Source of the DNA: Leifsonia xyli subsp. xyli str. CTCB07
Lineage (GTDB): Bacteria > Actinomycetota > Actinomycetes > Actinomycetales > Microbacteriaceae
Length of the DNA: 64,000 bases
Reading direction: 5' to 3'
Assembly: GCF_000007665.1 (NCBI RefSeq)
Contig: NC_006087.1
Span: forward strand, 2,170,001-2,234,000
Position 1 is the first letter of the stretch. Every line of letters starts with the position of its first letter. Under the pieces are notes generated by a model that searched no databases, was not told the DNA's origin, and saw only the letters and a list, made by a program, of their open reading frames with translations. Positions 28,142 to 37,194 of the stretch are shown piece after piece. The position numbers were made by a program, and so were the translations under genes.

Positions 28142-29605
28142 TTATTGCAGCGCGGAAGTCAATCGCGCGAGGTTGTCCAGCACGGTCGAACGCAGCGGCT
28201 GCCGCATCCACTCATCCAGCGTCAGCTCGCGGCTGTCCCGCCGGTAGCCGTCCTCGATAGCCCGCATCTGCTGCACGAACGGACGGCCCCTGACCATCAG
28301 AGAGACCTCCATGTTCAGCTGGAAGGAGCGCATGTCCATGTTGCTCGACCCGATCACCGCGACCTCATCGTCGATCGTGAAGTGCTTGGCATGCAGGATG
28401 TACGGCGCCTTGTACATCCAGATCCTCACTCCGGCGCGCAGCAAGGCTTCGTAGTAAGACCGCTGGGCGTGGTAGACGAGCGCCTGGTCCCCGATCTCCG
28501 AGACGAACAGATCGACCGCGATACCCCGCTGCGTCGCAGTGGTGATCGCGGTGAGCATGGACTCGTCGGGGACGAAGTACGGCGATGTGATGACGATGCG
28601 CTCCTGCGCGTAGTAGAGCAGCGCCAGGAACAGTCGGAGATTGTTCTCGCCGGCGAATCCGGGACCCGAAGGCACGACCTGCGCGTCGAGTTCGTCCGCG
28701 TCGAGTTCGACCGCGATCGGCTCCGTCTCCCGCCGCAGGAGTTCGTCGGTCTCGCTGTACCAGTCCGTGATGAAGATCGCGTTCAGACCGGCGACGATCG
28801 GACCCTCGAGCCGGACGATCAGCTCTTTCCACTTGAGACCGCGCTTGATGTTGGAGCGCTTGTTGTAACTGCGGTCGATGACGTTCTGCGAGCCCACGAA
28901 GGCGACCCGCCCGTCGACCACGAGCAGCTTCCGGTGGTTGCGGAGGTCGGGCCGCTGATACTTTCCCCGGAACGGCTGCACCGGAAGCATGAGATGCCAC
29001 TTCACGCCCATCTCGGTGAGCCGGCGGATCGTGGCGGTGTAGCCGGGCGTCCGGAGCGACGCGATGTGGTCGAGCAGCACCCGCACGGTCACCCCCCGCT
29101 GCACCGCACGTTCCAGCGCGTCGAAGAACGGCGCTGTCGTCTTGTCGAGGGTCAGGATGTAGAATTCGACGTGGACGTAGCGGCGCGCGGCCGCGATCTC
29201 CTCCGTCATCGCCGCGAGCGAGCCCACATAGTCGCCATTGAGCGAGGCCCGGTTGCCGCCCACCAGGGGCATCGCCCCGAGATTGCGGTTCAGTTCGACG
29301 ACCGACTGGAGCCACGGCGGCCAGGGGTGGTCACGCCGCACACGCTCCATGCCCTCGGTGCTGTCGATGATGAAGGAGTTGATCTCCTTCTGCTTCTCCC
29401 GGCGCGCCTTCGGGAGCTTGTAGCTGCCGATCAGCAGGAAGAACAGCACTCCGATGTACGGGATGAGGAAAATGGCCAGCAGCCAGGCGGTCGCCGAGGT
29501 GGGCTTGCGATTCCGGGGGACCACGATGATCGCGACAACACGGATCACAAAGTCGAACAGGAGCAGGAAGACCACGATGACCGTGGCCAAGACCCCGTCG
29601 CCCAT
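28142..29605 (-). CDS. cls: Cardiolipin synthase (phospholipase D family)
   Basis: The 487-residue membrane enzyme condenses two phosphatidylglycerol molecules into cardiolipin. Two N-terminal membrane helices (IVVFLLLFDFVIRVVAIIVV and WLLAIFLIPYIGVLFFLLIG) precede two PLD catalytic motifs: NHRKLLVVDGRVAFVGSQN and HAKHFTIDDEVAVIGSSNMD. Both HxKx4D triads are intact. Length and layout are those of ClsA-type synthases. Its 3' neighbour on the other side is an IS481 copy that lies upstream of the gene and may have separated cls from its original promoter region. Confidence 0.95.
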   Translation of the reverse strand: MGDGVLATVIVVFLLLFDFVIRVVAIIVVPRNRKPTSATAWLLAIFLIPYIGVLFFLLIGSYKLPKARREKQKEINSFIIDSTEGMERVRRDHPWPPWLQSVVELNRNLGAMPLVGGNRASLNGDYVGSLAAMTEEIAAARRYVHVEFYILTLDKTTAPFFDALERAVQRGVTVRVLLDHIASLRTPGYTATIRRLTEMGVKWHLMLPVQPFRGKYQRPDLRNHRKLLVVDGRVAFVGSQNVIDRSYNKRSNIKRGLKWKELIVRLEGPIVAGLNAIFITDWYSETDELLRRETEPIAVELDADELDAQVVPSGPGFAGENNLRLFLALLYYAQERIVITSPYFVPDESMLTAITTATQRGIAVDLFVSEIGDQALVYHAQRSYYEALLRAGVRIWMYKAPYILHAKHFTIDDEVAVIGSSNMDMRSFQLNMEVSLMVRGRPFVQQMRAIEDGYRRDSRELTLDEWMRQPLRSTVLDNLARLTSALQ

Positions 29606-29728
29606 CCGCCGTCCCTCCGGTCACGTCCGCCGAGAGTCCCGATCGGCATCCTCAGGAATACCGTAGCGAAGTGCGACGCGACGCTGCTACGACCCGCTCG
29701 GCGGGGAGGGTTCCGGCAACGCTCCCGA

Positions 29729-29734
29729 CCTAGG
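29729..29734. repeat. Target-site duplication of IS481, left copy
   Basis: CCTAGG, palindromic and identical to 30845-30850. Its CTA gives the transposase stop codon (TAG on the minus strand). Confidence 0.9.
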
Positions 29735-30728
29735 TGTGATGTCCAGGGAGGTTGTTGTCGATTCTGCTAATGGGTGGGGCTCTGATGGCGGAGTGGTGCT
29801 GGTGATGATTGTAGAAGTGGGGCCAGCCGGGGAGTGCTTCTCGTCGTTCGGCCTCTGAACCATAGAACCGGGCGTAGGCCCAGCCGTCGGCGAGTGTGCG
29901 GTGGAAGCGTTCGATCTTCCCGTTGGTCTGTGGTCGGTATGGTCGGGTCTTCTTCGCCCTGATCCCGAGCTCTGTGCAGGCGTCTCGCCAGGCGTAGGAC
30001 TTGTAGGCGGAGCCGTTGTCCGAGAGGACGAGTTCGACGCTGACATCCCGGTCGGCGAACCAGGCGACAGCACGCCGCAGGACACCGATCGCGGTGTCCG
30101 CCTTCTCGTCGGAGCAGATCTCGGCGTAGGCGACGCGGGAGTGGTCGTCGATGATCGTGTAGACGAACACGGTGCCCAACCGTGGCTCGTAGCGGTGGTT
30201 CCTGCTCTTCGTGCGGGTGGCGGTCGCTTCCCGGTTGCGTTCGCCCTGGACGCGGCCGACGAATCGTCAGCCGCCGCCGTTGGGGATGTTGCCGAACTTC
30301 GTCACGTCGACATGGATCAGCGATCCAGGGTGGTCGTGCTCGTAGCGACGGATCGGCTCGCCCGTGACCCGATCAATGGTGCAGAGCCGGTTGATGCGGC
30401 AGCACACCAGGACGGCGTGGACGGTCGAGGCGGGAAGGCCAAGCTCGCCGGCGATCTGCACCGGCCCCAGGCGTCGTCGCCACCTCGCCCGCACGATCCG
30501 CTTGAGCACGGGCAACGGCGTCCGCGTTGGCATCGATCGTGGGCGGCTAGACCGGTCGGTCATCCCTCCCGTGCCTTCGGCGCGGAACCTCGCCGCCCAT
30601 TTCCGCGCGGTAACGGGCGAGACCATAAACATCTTCGCTGCGACGGAGACCAGCCAATGGTCCTCGACGATGAGCCTGGCAAGGCGCAGACGAGCGCGCG
30701 GTGTGAGAGCAGCGTTAACGTGGGACAC
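29730..30728 (-). pseudogene. IS481-family transposase with in-frame nonsense codon
   Basis: The N-terminal half (from 30728) holds the HTH (DHWLVSVAAKMFMVSPVTARKWAARF) and the first catalytic Asp (LIHVDVTKFGNIP). It stops at TGA 30267-30269 right after NIPNGGG. The same frame then continues RFVGR and, from about 30180, with GTVFVYTIIDDHSRVAYAE (second D region), ELVLSDNGSAYKS and RPQTNGKIERFHRTL carrying the catalytic Glu. A single base change of a sense codon to TGA explains the break. Without readthrough this copy is inactive unless supplied in trans. The last codon before the stop lies at the IS end and the stop itself is in the target duplication. Confidence 0.9.
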
Positions 30729-30844
30729 GAAGGCCTCCTGGATCGTGAAGCGGTTGAACTGAACAGCTCCACTTCACAACCGGAGGCCCTCGCCCCTCAA
30801 CTCCTCACGACCGTATCGCCGAAACAACCCCCCTGGACATCACA
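29735..30844 (-). mobile_element. IS481-family insertion sequence
   Basis: A 1110-bp element has terminal inverted repeats starting TGTGATGTCCAGGG at both ends, with one mismatch a few bases further in. It is flanked by the 6-bp direct repeat CCTAGG. IS481 of Bordetella is known to target NCTAGN and duplicate it, which fits exactly. It holds one transposase gene with a premature stop. It sits between cls and the small membrane-protein gene. Confidence 0.95.
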
Positions 30845-30850
30845 CCTAGG
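30845..30850. repeat. Target-site duplication of IS481, right copy
   Basis: CCTAGG immediately outside the right terminal repeat, matching 29729-29734. Confidence 0.9.
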
Positions 30851-30856
30851 GGACGG

Positions 30857-31030
30857 CTACGGCTTGGGGGCGAGTCCGCGCTTCGTGCGCTCCTCGGCCT
30901 CCATGCGCGCGTACACCTTCCGCTCGGTGCGGTCGGCGTGGACGATCTTGCGCATGATCATCCAGAAGAGCAGGCCGACGAGCACGGTCGGTGCGAGCGA
31001 CCAGACGATTCCGCCGACTATTTCACTCAT
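30857..31030 (-). CDS. Small single-span membrane protein
   Basis: The 57-residue product begins at ATG 31030 (MSEIVGGIVWSLAPTVLVG). It has one membrane helix (WSLAPTVLVGLLFWMIM) and a charged C-terminal tail (RTERKVYARMEAEERTKRG). Small proteins of this form are conserved in Microbacteriaceae, but no function is known to me. The ribosome site is poor. Its stop is only 6 nt from the IS481 target duplication, so the insertion narrowly missed it. Confidence 0.7.
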   Translation of the reverse strand: MSEIVGGIVWSLAPTVLVGLLFWMIMRKIVHADRTERKVYARMEAEERTKRGLAPKP

Positions 31031-31130
31031 AGCGGGATAATGGTATCCCGCCCACCTGGGAACGGAGTCCCTCACGCCACCTCTCGCCGTCTTCCTCTCG
31101 ACCTGGTCGTTCGATCCGGCCGCCGCCGTC

Positions 31131-31955
31131 ATGATCGCGGCGGCTGCGACGCTCTACCTCTCGGGGGTGGTGCGGCTCCGGCGGAACGGACATCGCTGGC
31201 CGTTCCGGCTCACAAGCGCGTTCCTCTTCCTGGGGCTCGGGTCCTATGCGGTCGTCTCGTTCGGCTTCCTCGGCTCCGAGAGCACCAACCTCCGCTGGGC
31301 TTTCAGCACGCGGATCGCTCTGCTGCTCTTCGTCGTCCCGGGGCTGCTCGCGATCGGCCGGCCGGTCGCACTGGCGCGCGCTGCGCTCGGCGGCCGCGGC
31401 CGGGAGCGCACGGCCCGGGCGATGCGCTCCCGGCCGGTCCGGCTGTTCGGCAACGCGATCTTCGCGCCCGCCTTCGCGTGCGCCGTGTTCCTGGTGTTCC
31501 TGACCCCGGTCGCCGCGATTCTGCGCAGTTCTCCCTGGTCCGAGTGGACCATCGCTGTTCTGACGCCGCTCGCCGGTCTGCTGCTCGTCCTGCCGATCGC
31601 CGCGCACTCGCTGGTCCGCACGGGATTCTTCGTGACAGTCGAGTTCCTGCTGGCGTTCGTGGAGCTACTGCTCGATGCGATCCCCGGACTCCTCCTGCGG
31701 CTGAACGACAGCGTTCTCGACCACGCCCCGGCGATCGCCGGACGGATGCCGTTCTGGTTCCCCACTCCGCTGCACGATCAGCACCTGTCCGGGGACTTCC
31801 TGTGGTTCATCGCGGAGATCGCGGATGTCCCGATCCTGGTGCTGCTTTTCGTGCGGTGGATGCGCCTCGACCGCCGCGAAGGCCGTCGGCTCGACGAACT
31901 GACCGACGAGGAGATGGCGGAGCTGACCCGGGTACACCTCGAGAATCGCTGCTGA
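31131..31955 (+). CDS. CtaG/Caa3-type cytochrome oxidase assembly membrane protein
   Basis: The 274 residues hold about seven hydrophobic helices in the CtaG_Caa3 pattern: FRLTSAFLFLGLGSYAVVSF, IALLLFVVPGLLAIGRP, FVVFL-type and later segments such as GDFLWFIAEIADVPILVLLFVRWMRLD. The family helps copper insertion into cytochrome oxidase. The twenty codons before ATG 31131 read LTPPLAVFLSTWSFDPAAAV, which looks like a genuine N-terminal continuation. No ATG, GTG or TTG precedes it before an in-frame TAA at 31038. The true start may therefore have been lost or be a rare codon. It converges with lysS. Confidence 0.75.
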   Translation: MIAAAATLYLSGVVRLRRNGHRWPFRLTSAFLFLGLGSYAVVSFGFLGSESTNLRWAFSTRIALLLFVVPGLLAIGRPVALARAALGGRGRERTARAMRSRPVRLFGNAIFAPAFACAVFLVFLTPVAAILRSSPWSEWTIAVLTPLAGLLLVLPIAAHSLVRTGFFVTVEFLLAFVELLLDAIPGLLLRLNDSVLDHAPAIAGRMPFWFPTPLHDQHLSGDFLWFIAEIADVPILVLLFVRWMRLDRREGRRLDELTDEEMAELTRVHLENRC

Positions 31956-31984
31956 CACGGCTGTGCGCCCCTCCCCACCACCCT

Positions 31985-33499
31985 CTACTTGACGAGCGGG
32001 AACAGGATGGTCTCACGAATGCCGAGGCCGGTCAGGGCCATCAGCAAGCGGTCGATGCCCATTCCCATCCCGCCGGTGGGCGGCATCCCGAACTCGAGCG
32101 CGCGAAGGAACTCCTCGTCCAGGCGCATCGCCTCGTCGTCGCCCGCAGCGGCCAATCGCGCCTGCTCGACAAAGCGTTCGCGCTGGACGACCGGATCCAC
32201 CAGTTCCGAGTAGCCGGTAGCCAGCTCGAAGCCGCGCATGTAGAGGTCCCACTTCTCGACAACGCCCGGGAGCGAACGGTGTACACGCACGAGCGGGCTG
32301 GTGTCCACAGGGAAGTCCATGACAAACGTCGGGCGGACGAGCCCGCTCTTGACATGATGCTCCCAGAGTTCCTCCACGTACTTGCCGGGCAGTGGGTGCT
32401 CGATCTCGACACCGGCCTCGGCCGCAAGCTCGCGCAGCCGCTGCAGCGGGGTCTCCGGGGTGATCTCCTCGCCGAGCGCCTCCGAGAGGCTGTCGTACAT
32501 CCGGATGCGGTCCCAGTCGCCGCTGAGGTCGTACTCGGTCCCGTCTGCCCAGGTGACGACATGCGAACCGGAGACGGCGACCGCCGCGTTCTGGATGAGC
32601 GCCTGCGTCAGGTCGGCGATGGTGTTGTAGTCGCCGTACGCCTGGTACGCCTCAAGCATGGCGAACTCCGGCAAGTGCGTGGAATCCGCTCCCTCGTTGC
32701 GGAAGTTACGGTTGATCTCGAACACCCGGTCGATGCCGCCGACGACGGCGCGCTTGAGGTAGAGCTCCGGCGCGATGCGGAGAAAGAGCTCCGTGTCGAA
32801 GGCGTTCGAGTGGGTCACGAACGGACGGGCCGAGGCACCGCCGTGCATGACCTGCAGCATCGGGGTCTCGACCTCGATAAAACCGCTGTCGGCGAAGGTC
32901 GTGCGGAGGCTCGCCACGGCGGCGGCGCGATCGAGGACGTTCCGGCGGGCTCGATCGCGCGCGATCAGGTCGAGGTAACGGGAGCGAACGCGCGTCTCTT
33001 CGCTCAGCTCATTGTGGAGGTTCGGGAGCGGGAGGATCGCCTTCGAGGCGATCTGCCAGCCCACGGCCATGATCGACAGCTCGCCACGACGGCTGGAGAT
33101 GACCTCGCCCGAGACGAAGACATGATCGCCCAGGTCCACGAACTCCTTCCAGCGCGCCAGCGACTCCTCGCCGACCTCGGCCAGCGACACCATCGCCTGA
33201 ATGCGCGAACCGTCTCCCGACTGAAGCACAGCGAAGCACAGCTTGCCGGTGTTCCGGAGGAAGACGACGCGACCCGCGACACCCACGGTCTCCGCAGAGA
33301 CCTCGTCCGCGGCGAGGTGCCCCCACTTCTCGCGTACCTCCGGAATCGTCGTCGTCACCGGGAGCCGTACCGGGTACGCACCGCCACCGAGGTCGCCGGC
33401 ACCGGCGATGAGCCGCTCGCGCTTGCCGAGCCGGACGGCCTTCTGCTCGCTGATCTCCTCGTCGGTGAGCTCAGGGGTTTCCGTCGGCGTATCGGTCAT
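31985..33499 (-). CDS. lysS: Lysyl-tRNA synthetase, class II
   Basis: The 504-residue enzyme charges tRNA-Lys. An N-terminal OB-fold tRNA-binding domain ([20 protein letters not shown]) precedes the class II core: motif 2 as [20 protein letters not shown] and motif 3 as [17 protein letters not shown] near the C-terminus. All are intact and the length is normal. It is the last gene of the long minus-strand housekeeping run; linkage of panC to lysS is common in actinobacteria. Start ATG 33499 is preceded by GGAAG. Confidence 0.97.
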   Translation of the reverse strand: MTDTPTETPELTDEEISEQKAVRLGKRERLIAGAGDLGGGAYPVRLPVTTTIPEVREKWGHLAADEVSAETVGVAGRVVFLRNTGKLCFAVLQSGDGSRIQAMVSLAEVGEESLARWKEFVDLGDHVFVSGEVISSRRGELSIMAVGWQIASKAILPLPNLHNELSEETRVRSRYLDLIARDRARRNVLDRAAAVASLRTTFADSGFIEVETPMLQVMHGGASARPFVTHSNAFDTELFLRIAPELYLKRAVVGGIDRVFEINRNFRNEGADSTHLPEFAMLEAYQAYGDYNTIADLTQALIQNAAVAVSGSHVVTWADGTEYDLSGDWDRIRMYDSLSEALGEEITPETPLQRLRELAAEAGVEIEHPLPGKYVEELWEHHVKSGLVRPTFVMDFPVDTSPLVRVHRSLPGVVEKWDLYMRGFELATGYSELVDPVVQRERFVEQARLAAAGDDEAMRLDEEFLRALEFGMPPTGGMGMGIDRLLMALTGLGIRETILFPLVK

Positions 33500-33541
33500 T
33501 GTTTCTTCCGTTCGGATGCGGGGGAGGAGATGGTCGTTCGA

Positions 33542-34417
33542 TCAGGGCAGCGTAATCCGCTCGTTGTCGATCAACCGGGTCGATCCGACACGCGCGGCGA
33601 TCAGGAGAAATGCCGGCCCGTGGTAATTCGGCGCGACCTCGCGGAAGGTGCCCTGGTCGACGATCACGAGATAGTCCAGCCTAACGACTGGTTCGGCTTC
33701 CACGCGTACACGGGCCGCGGTGAGCACCGCCGCCGCTCCGCCCGCGCAGGCCGCGACGCCGTCGGCCAGCGCACGCGACAGTGTCGCCGCCGCAGCGCGG
33801 GCGTCGGCGTCCAGATACCGGTTCCGGCTGGACAGCGCGAGGCCGTCCGGCTCCCGCACCGTATCGACCACGGCAATGGTCACCGGGAGGTTCAGATCGT
33901 CGACCATCCGGCCGACGAGATGCACCTGCTGCGCGTCCTTCTGGCCGAACACAGCGACATCCGGCTGCGCGATCCCGAAGAGTTTGGCGACGACAGTCAG
34001 CATTCCGTCGAAATGCCCCGGCCGCGAGGCGCCCTCGAACAGGCCGCCGACCGCTCCGGCGGTCACGCGCGTCGAAGATTCGCCCTGTGGGTACATCTCC
34101 GCTGCGGCCGGGGCGAACACGACGTCTGCCAGCCCGTCCAGCAGGGCGACATCCGCATCCAGTGTGCGCGGGTAGCGGTCGAGATCCTCCCCCGGCCCGA
34201 ATTGCAGGGGGTTCACGAAGATCGAGACCACCACGATCCCCCCAAGATCGCGAGCGTGGTTCACCAACCGCACGTGTCCCTCGTGCAGCGCACCCATCGT
34301 CGGCACGAGCACCACACGACTGGCCGGCGCATCGGACGCCCCCTCAGCGACCGCAGTCCGCCGGGCAGTGCTGAGAATCTCGCGGAGGCAGGCGATGACG
34401 GTCACGACAGTGGTCAT
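33542..34417 (-). CDS. panC: Pantothenate synthetase
   Basis: The 291-residue enzyme joins pantoate and beta-alanine using ATP, the last step of vitamin B5 synthesis. Diagnostic motifs are VPTMGALHEGHVRLV, IFVNPLQFGPGEDLDRYPR, FGQKDAQQ and LALSSRNRYLD. Start ATG 34417 has GAAAGGA at good spacing. It lies between a DUF2520 gene and lysS. No panD is seen between panC and lysS, where some relatives carry it, so beta-alanine must come from elsewhere in the genome. Confidence 0.96.
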   Translation of the reverse strand: MTTVVTVIACLREILSTARRTAVAEGASDAPASRVVLVPTMGALHEGHVRLVNHARDLGGIVVVSIFVNPLQFGPGEDLDRYPRTLDADVALLDGLADVVFAPAAAEMYPQGESSTRVTAGAVGGLFEGASRPGHFDGMLTVVAKLFGIAQPDVAVFGQKDAQQVHLVGRMVDDLNLPVTIAVVDTVREPDGLALSSRNRYLDADARAAAATLSRALADGVAACAGGAAAVLTAARVRVEAEPVVRLDYLVIVDQGTFREVAPNYHGPAFLLIAARVGSTRLIDNERITLP

Positions 34418-34540
34418 GGTGTCCTTTCCTTTCGAGGGCAGAGACTTTCGGAGCGGAGGGAGGGCCGGGCGTCGAGGGCCGGGGATGCGGCTCCCTCATT
34501 CTCCCTCGTTCGCGGTCTCCTTTCGCCCGCCGCGCTCCGC

Positions 34541-35323
34541 TCAGCCCCCGTGCGATTCGGGCAGACCGCCCTCGTCCTCCGGGTCACCGGCGAGTTCGCC
34601 CAGCATGTCGCTCACCTCCAGCGCGGACGCCGTCCCCGCTCGCGTCAACGCATTGTCCACCGCCGACCGCACGAGGGAGCTGAGGAACGATCCCGGACTC
34701 TCGACGCCGATGCCCCGCAGAATCACCGTCGACTGCCCGACGATGGACAAAGAGAACGAGGTCGCGGTCGCAATCGCCTCCGCGTAAGCCGCGCGATCCT
34801 CCTCCGCGACGACCACGGGCTCACCGCCCATCTCGACCACGAGCGCCTGCCCGATCGGCAGCACCGGGGCCGGAGCAGTCACGGCGAAATAGCTCTCGGT
34901 GAGGCGCGCGAGATCCAGACTGGTTCCGGTGAACGCCAGGGCCGGGTGGACGGCGAGCGGGATGACCCCCACCACCGCAGCCGGGCGGAGTACGCAGACC
35001 CCGTGGCCGGGTGCGGTGTGCAGCACGATCTGCCCGGGCTGCCATGTCCCGGTCGCGGCGAGTCCGGCGACGAGCGCGGGCAGTTCCTGGTCCGGCACCG
35101 CGAGCACGACGAGTTCGCTGCGCTCGATCAGCGTCGGCACATCCAGGAGGGGAACCCCGGGGAGCATCGCCTCGACGCGTTCGCGGCTGGGCTCGGACAC
35201 CGCAGACACCCCGACGATCGCGTGCCCGGCTCCGGCGAGAGCGGCGCCCAACACGGGGCCGACATGCCCGCCGCCGACGATACCGACGCCGAGACGTCCC
35301 GAACGGGTGGAAGTGGGGGTCAC
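34541..35323 (-). CDS. Rossmann-like DUF2520 oxidoreductase
   Basis: The 260-residue protein has an N-terminal dinucleotide-binding fold (VGIVGGGHVGPVLGAALAGAGH) and a C-terminal DUF2520 helical domain (VIPLAVHPALAFTGTSLDL). The family resembles ketopantoate reductase/prephenate dehydrogenase-like enzymes and is usually encoded next to panC. A role in pantothenate supply is therefore plausible but unproven. Its GTG start at 35323 overlaps the stop of the upstream PH-domain gene in a GTGA arrangement, indicating translational coupling. Confidence 0.85.
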   Translation of the reverse strand: MTPTSTRSGRLGVGIVGGGHVGPVLGAALAGAGHAIVGVSAVSEPSRERVEAMLPGVPLLDVPTLIERSELVVLAVPDQELPALVAGLAATGTWQPGQIVLHTAPGHGVCVLRPAAVVGVIPLAVHPALAFTGTSLDLARLTESYFAVTAPAPVLPIGQALVVEMGGEPVVVAEEDRAAYAEAIATATSFSLSIVGQSTVILRGIGVESPGSFLSSLVRSAVDNALTRAGTASALEVSDMLGELAGDPEDEGGLPESHGG

Positions 35324-37194
35324 ACGTTCTCCTCGTGATCGCGAGCGGACGGGGCGGGCGGGATCCGTGGGACAGCTGGAGCGGGCGAGACTGTCGGCAG
35401 GGCTGGGCCAGGCGGGACCAGCGGGACAGCCGTACCAGACGGACCAGACGAGCCAGACAGACCAGACAGACCAGACAAACCAAGCAGGTCAGACGGGACC
35501 AGCGGGTCTGGTTCGTCCGACGCCTCCGAGACGATCGGCGCTCCCCAGCGGTGGCTCTGATCCGACCGGGCCGCCGCGATCGCGTCAGTGCTGACGGTCT
35601 CGAAGAGGGCGACGCCGGTTTCGGCGTCGATGGCGGCGAGGCGGGGGCGGACAGGTCCGCTCACGGTGTGGAAGCGGGCTGCGGTCAAACCGAGGGCACG
35701 ATCGACGGGCCCCTGGAGGAGTTCGAGGCTCTGGAGGCGTGCAAGCGGAACGATCGCGAGGCTGCGCCAGACGAAGCCGCGACGGAGGAGGAGTGCGCCG
35801 TCGATGTTTCGATAGCCTGTCCGACGCCAGCTGAGCGGGCGCACCCAGGCGGCACGCACCGGACTGCCCGTGAAGTCGTCGCGTCCGCGGGAGGTCATAC
35901 CGGCCAGGATCGTCGCACGGTTTTCGTCAGTGGCGAACCCGGGGAGGACAAGGGAGAGCACCCGGGCGATGTCGGCCAGGTCCCCGACGGGGAGGATGGT
36001 CGTGTTCGCTTGGCCGGCGGCCCCCTTCTCGCGGGACCGCCCGGCTGTGTCGATGCGGATCTGCCACCAGCCGAAGGGCCGCCAGAGCAGCGGCTGGATC
36101 GCCTCGACCGCGTGGACCCGGCCGGGCGGAAGCGTCTCGTTGCTCGTGCTGAGGAAGCCGAAGCCGACGCGGACGCCGTCGGGCGTCCCCGCTATCGAGT
36201 AGCGCAGCGACTTCGTGAACCGGTTGATGACAAGGCTCGCGGAACCGATCAAACCCGGCAGCGCCACGATGAGTAGCCACGGAGCGCCGCTCGACGCACC
36301 ATAGAGGAACACAGCGAACACGGCGATGACGAACAGGGAGAAGCCGCTGACGAGGAGCGACCCGAGCAGGCGCAGCGGTGGGATCTTCACGACCGACTCC
36401 GGCGAAGCGGCACCGGGATCGAGCTCGGGAGCCAGAAACTCGCTGACTCGGCGGTTCACGGCCTCTCCGACCGCGCCAGAAGGAGAAGTGGACGCCGTAC
36501 ACGCAGCCGGAGCGGGACCCGCCTCCACCGTTCGCGCACCCGACGCCAACCGCAGCACATCCCCGCGAAGCCCGTCCGCGAGCGCCGAACCCAGGTACGC
36601 CAGCTGCACGTTCGCGTCGTGGCCCGCCACGGTGATGTCGAGCTTCGCCGCACCGAACAGACGCGCAAGCAGCGGCCGGACGACGTTGATCCCCTGGATG
36701 CGGTCGAGACGCGCCTTCCGCTGGGTGCGGAAAAGGATGCCGCTGCGCACTTCGACCGCGTCACCGGTGATCCGGAAAGTGTGCATCTGCCAGGACAGGG
36801 AGAACAGCGCGAGGCAGCCGATCAGGACGGCGACCACAGCGAGGAGCGCCCAGCCCTGCCACCCGCGGTCGTAGATCTCGTCGAGCGGGTCCCCGCCGAA
36901 GTCGGGCGCGCCGACGAAGAACGCGACGATGCGCTCGCGCAGGTTCGACAGCACGAAACCGAGCACCGCGATGAAGACGATGCCCCCGCGCAGCAACGGG
37001 GTCGCCGGATGCAGGCGGTGCCACTCGCCGTCGGTGAACCGTCCGGCCGACGGGGAGGCGACGGAGAGGCGGACGGGGGGAGGGCCACCGCCGACCGCCG
37101 CGACACCGCGCGGCTCGGTGCCGCGTGTCGCGGCCGGCGTCGCCTCACCGGGCGCCTCGCCGCCCGGCCCGGCTTCCCGCTCCGGCTCGGTCAC
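35320..37194 (-). CDS. Large bacterial PH-domain (DUF304/YdbT-like) membrane protein
   Basis: The 624-residue protein starts at GTG 37194 (GTGA overlap with the preceding gene). It contains two or three repeated units of paired membrane helices followed by a bPH2/DUF304 domain: FRITGDAVEVRSGILFRTQRKARLDRIQGI, LRYSIAGTPDGVRVGFGFLSTSNETLPPGRV, and YRNIDGALLLRRGFVWRSLAIVPLARLQSLEL. This matches YdbT-type proteins with multiple PH-like units. The C-terminal 60 residues are Gly/Ser/Leu/Pro-rich (GLSGLSGLSGSSGPSG, then PPGPALPTVSPAPAVPRIPP), encoded by short tandem repeats. It probably works with the smaller PH protein just upstream. The function of this family is not well established. Confidence 0.85.
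   Translation of the reverse strand: MTEPEREAGPGGEAPGEATPAATRGTEPRGVAAVGGGPPPVRLSVASPSAGRFTDGEWHRLHPATPLLRGGIVFIAVLGFVLSNLRERIVAFFVGAPDFGGDPLDEIYDRGWQGWALLAVVAVLIGCLALFSLSWQMHTFRITGDAVEVRSGILFRTQRKARLDRIQGINVVRPLLARLFGAAKLDITVAGHDANVQLAYLGSALADGLRGDVLRLASGARTVEAGPAPAACTASTSPSGAVGEAVNRRVSEFLAPELDPGAASPESVVKIPPLRLLGSLLVSGFSLFVIAVFAVFLYGASSGAPWLLIVALPGLIGSASLVINRFTKSLRYSIAGTPDGVRVGFGFLSTSNETLPPGRVHAVEAIQPLLWRPFGWWQIRIDTAGRSREKGAAGQANTTILPVGDLADIARVLSLVLPGFATDENRATILAGMTSRGRDDFTGSPVRAAWVRPLSWRRTGYRNIDGALLLRRGFVWRSLAIVPLARLQSLELLQGPVDRALGLTAARFHTVSGPVRPRLAAIDAETGVALFETVSTDAIAAARSDQSHRWGAPIVSEASDEPDPLVPSDLLGLSGLSGLSGSSGPSGTAVPLVPPGPALPTVSPAPAVPRIPPAPSARDHEENV
35435..35500. repeat. Short tandem repeats in the C-terminal coding region
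   Basis: Imperfect repeats of ccagacaga/ccagacgga-like 9-mers encode the Gly-Leu-Ser-rich tail of the PH-domain protein. Such repeats are prone to length change without breaking the frame because the unit is nine bases. Confidence 0.6.

Noticed and set aside
30938..35338. Plus-strand open frame of 1466 codons opposite lysS, panC and DUF2520
   Set aside because: It spans several real genes on the other strand; no start signal, no domains, and Arg/Asp/His-rich antisense composition.
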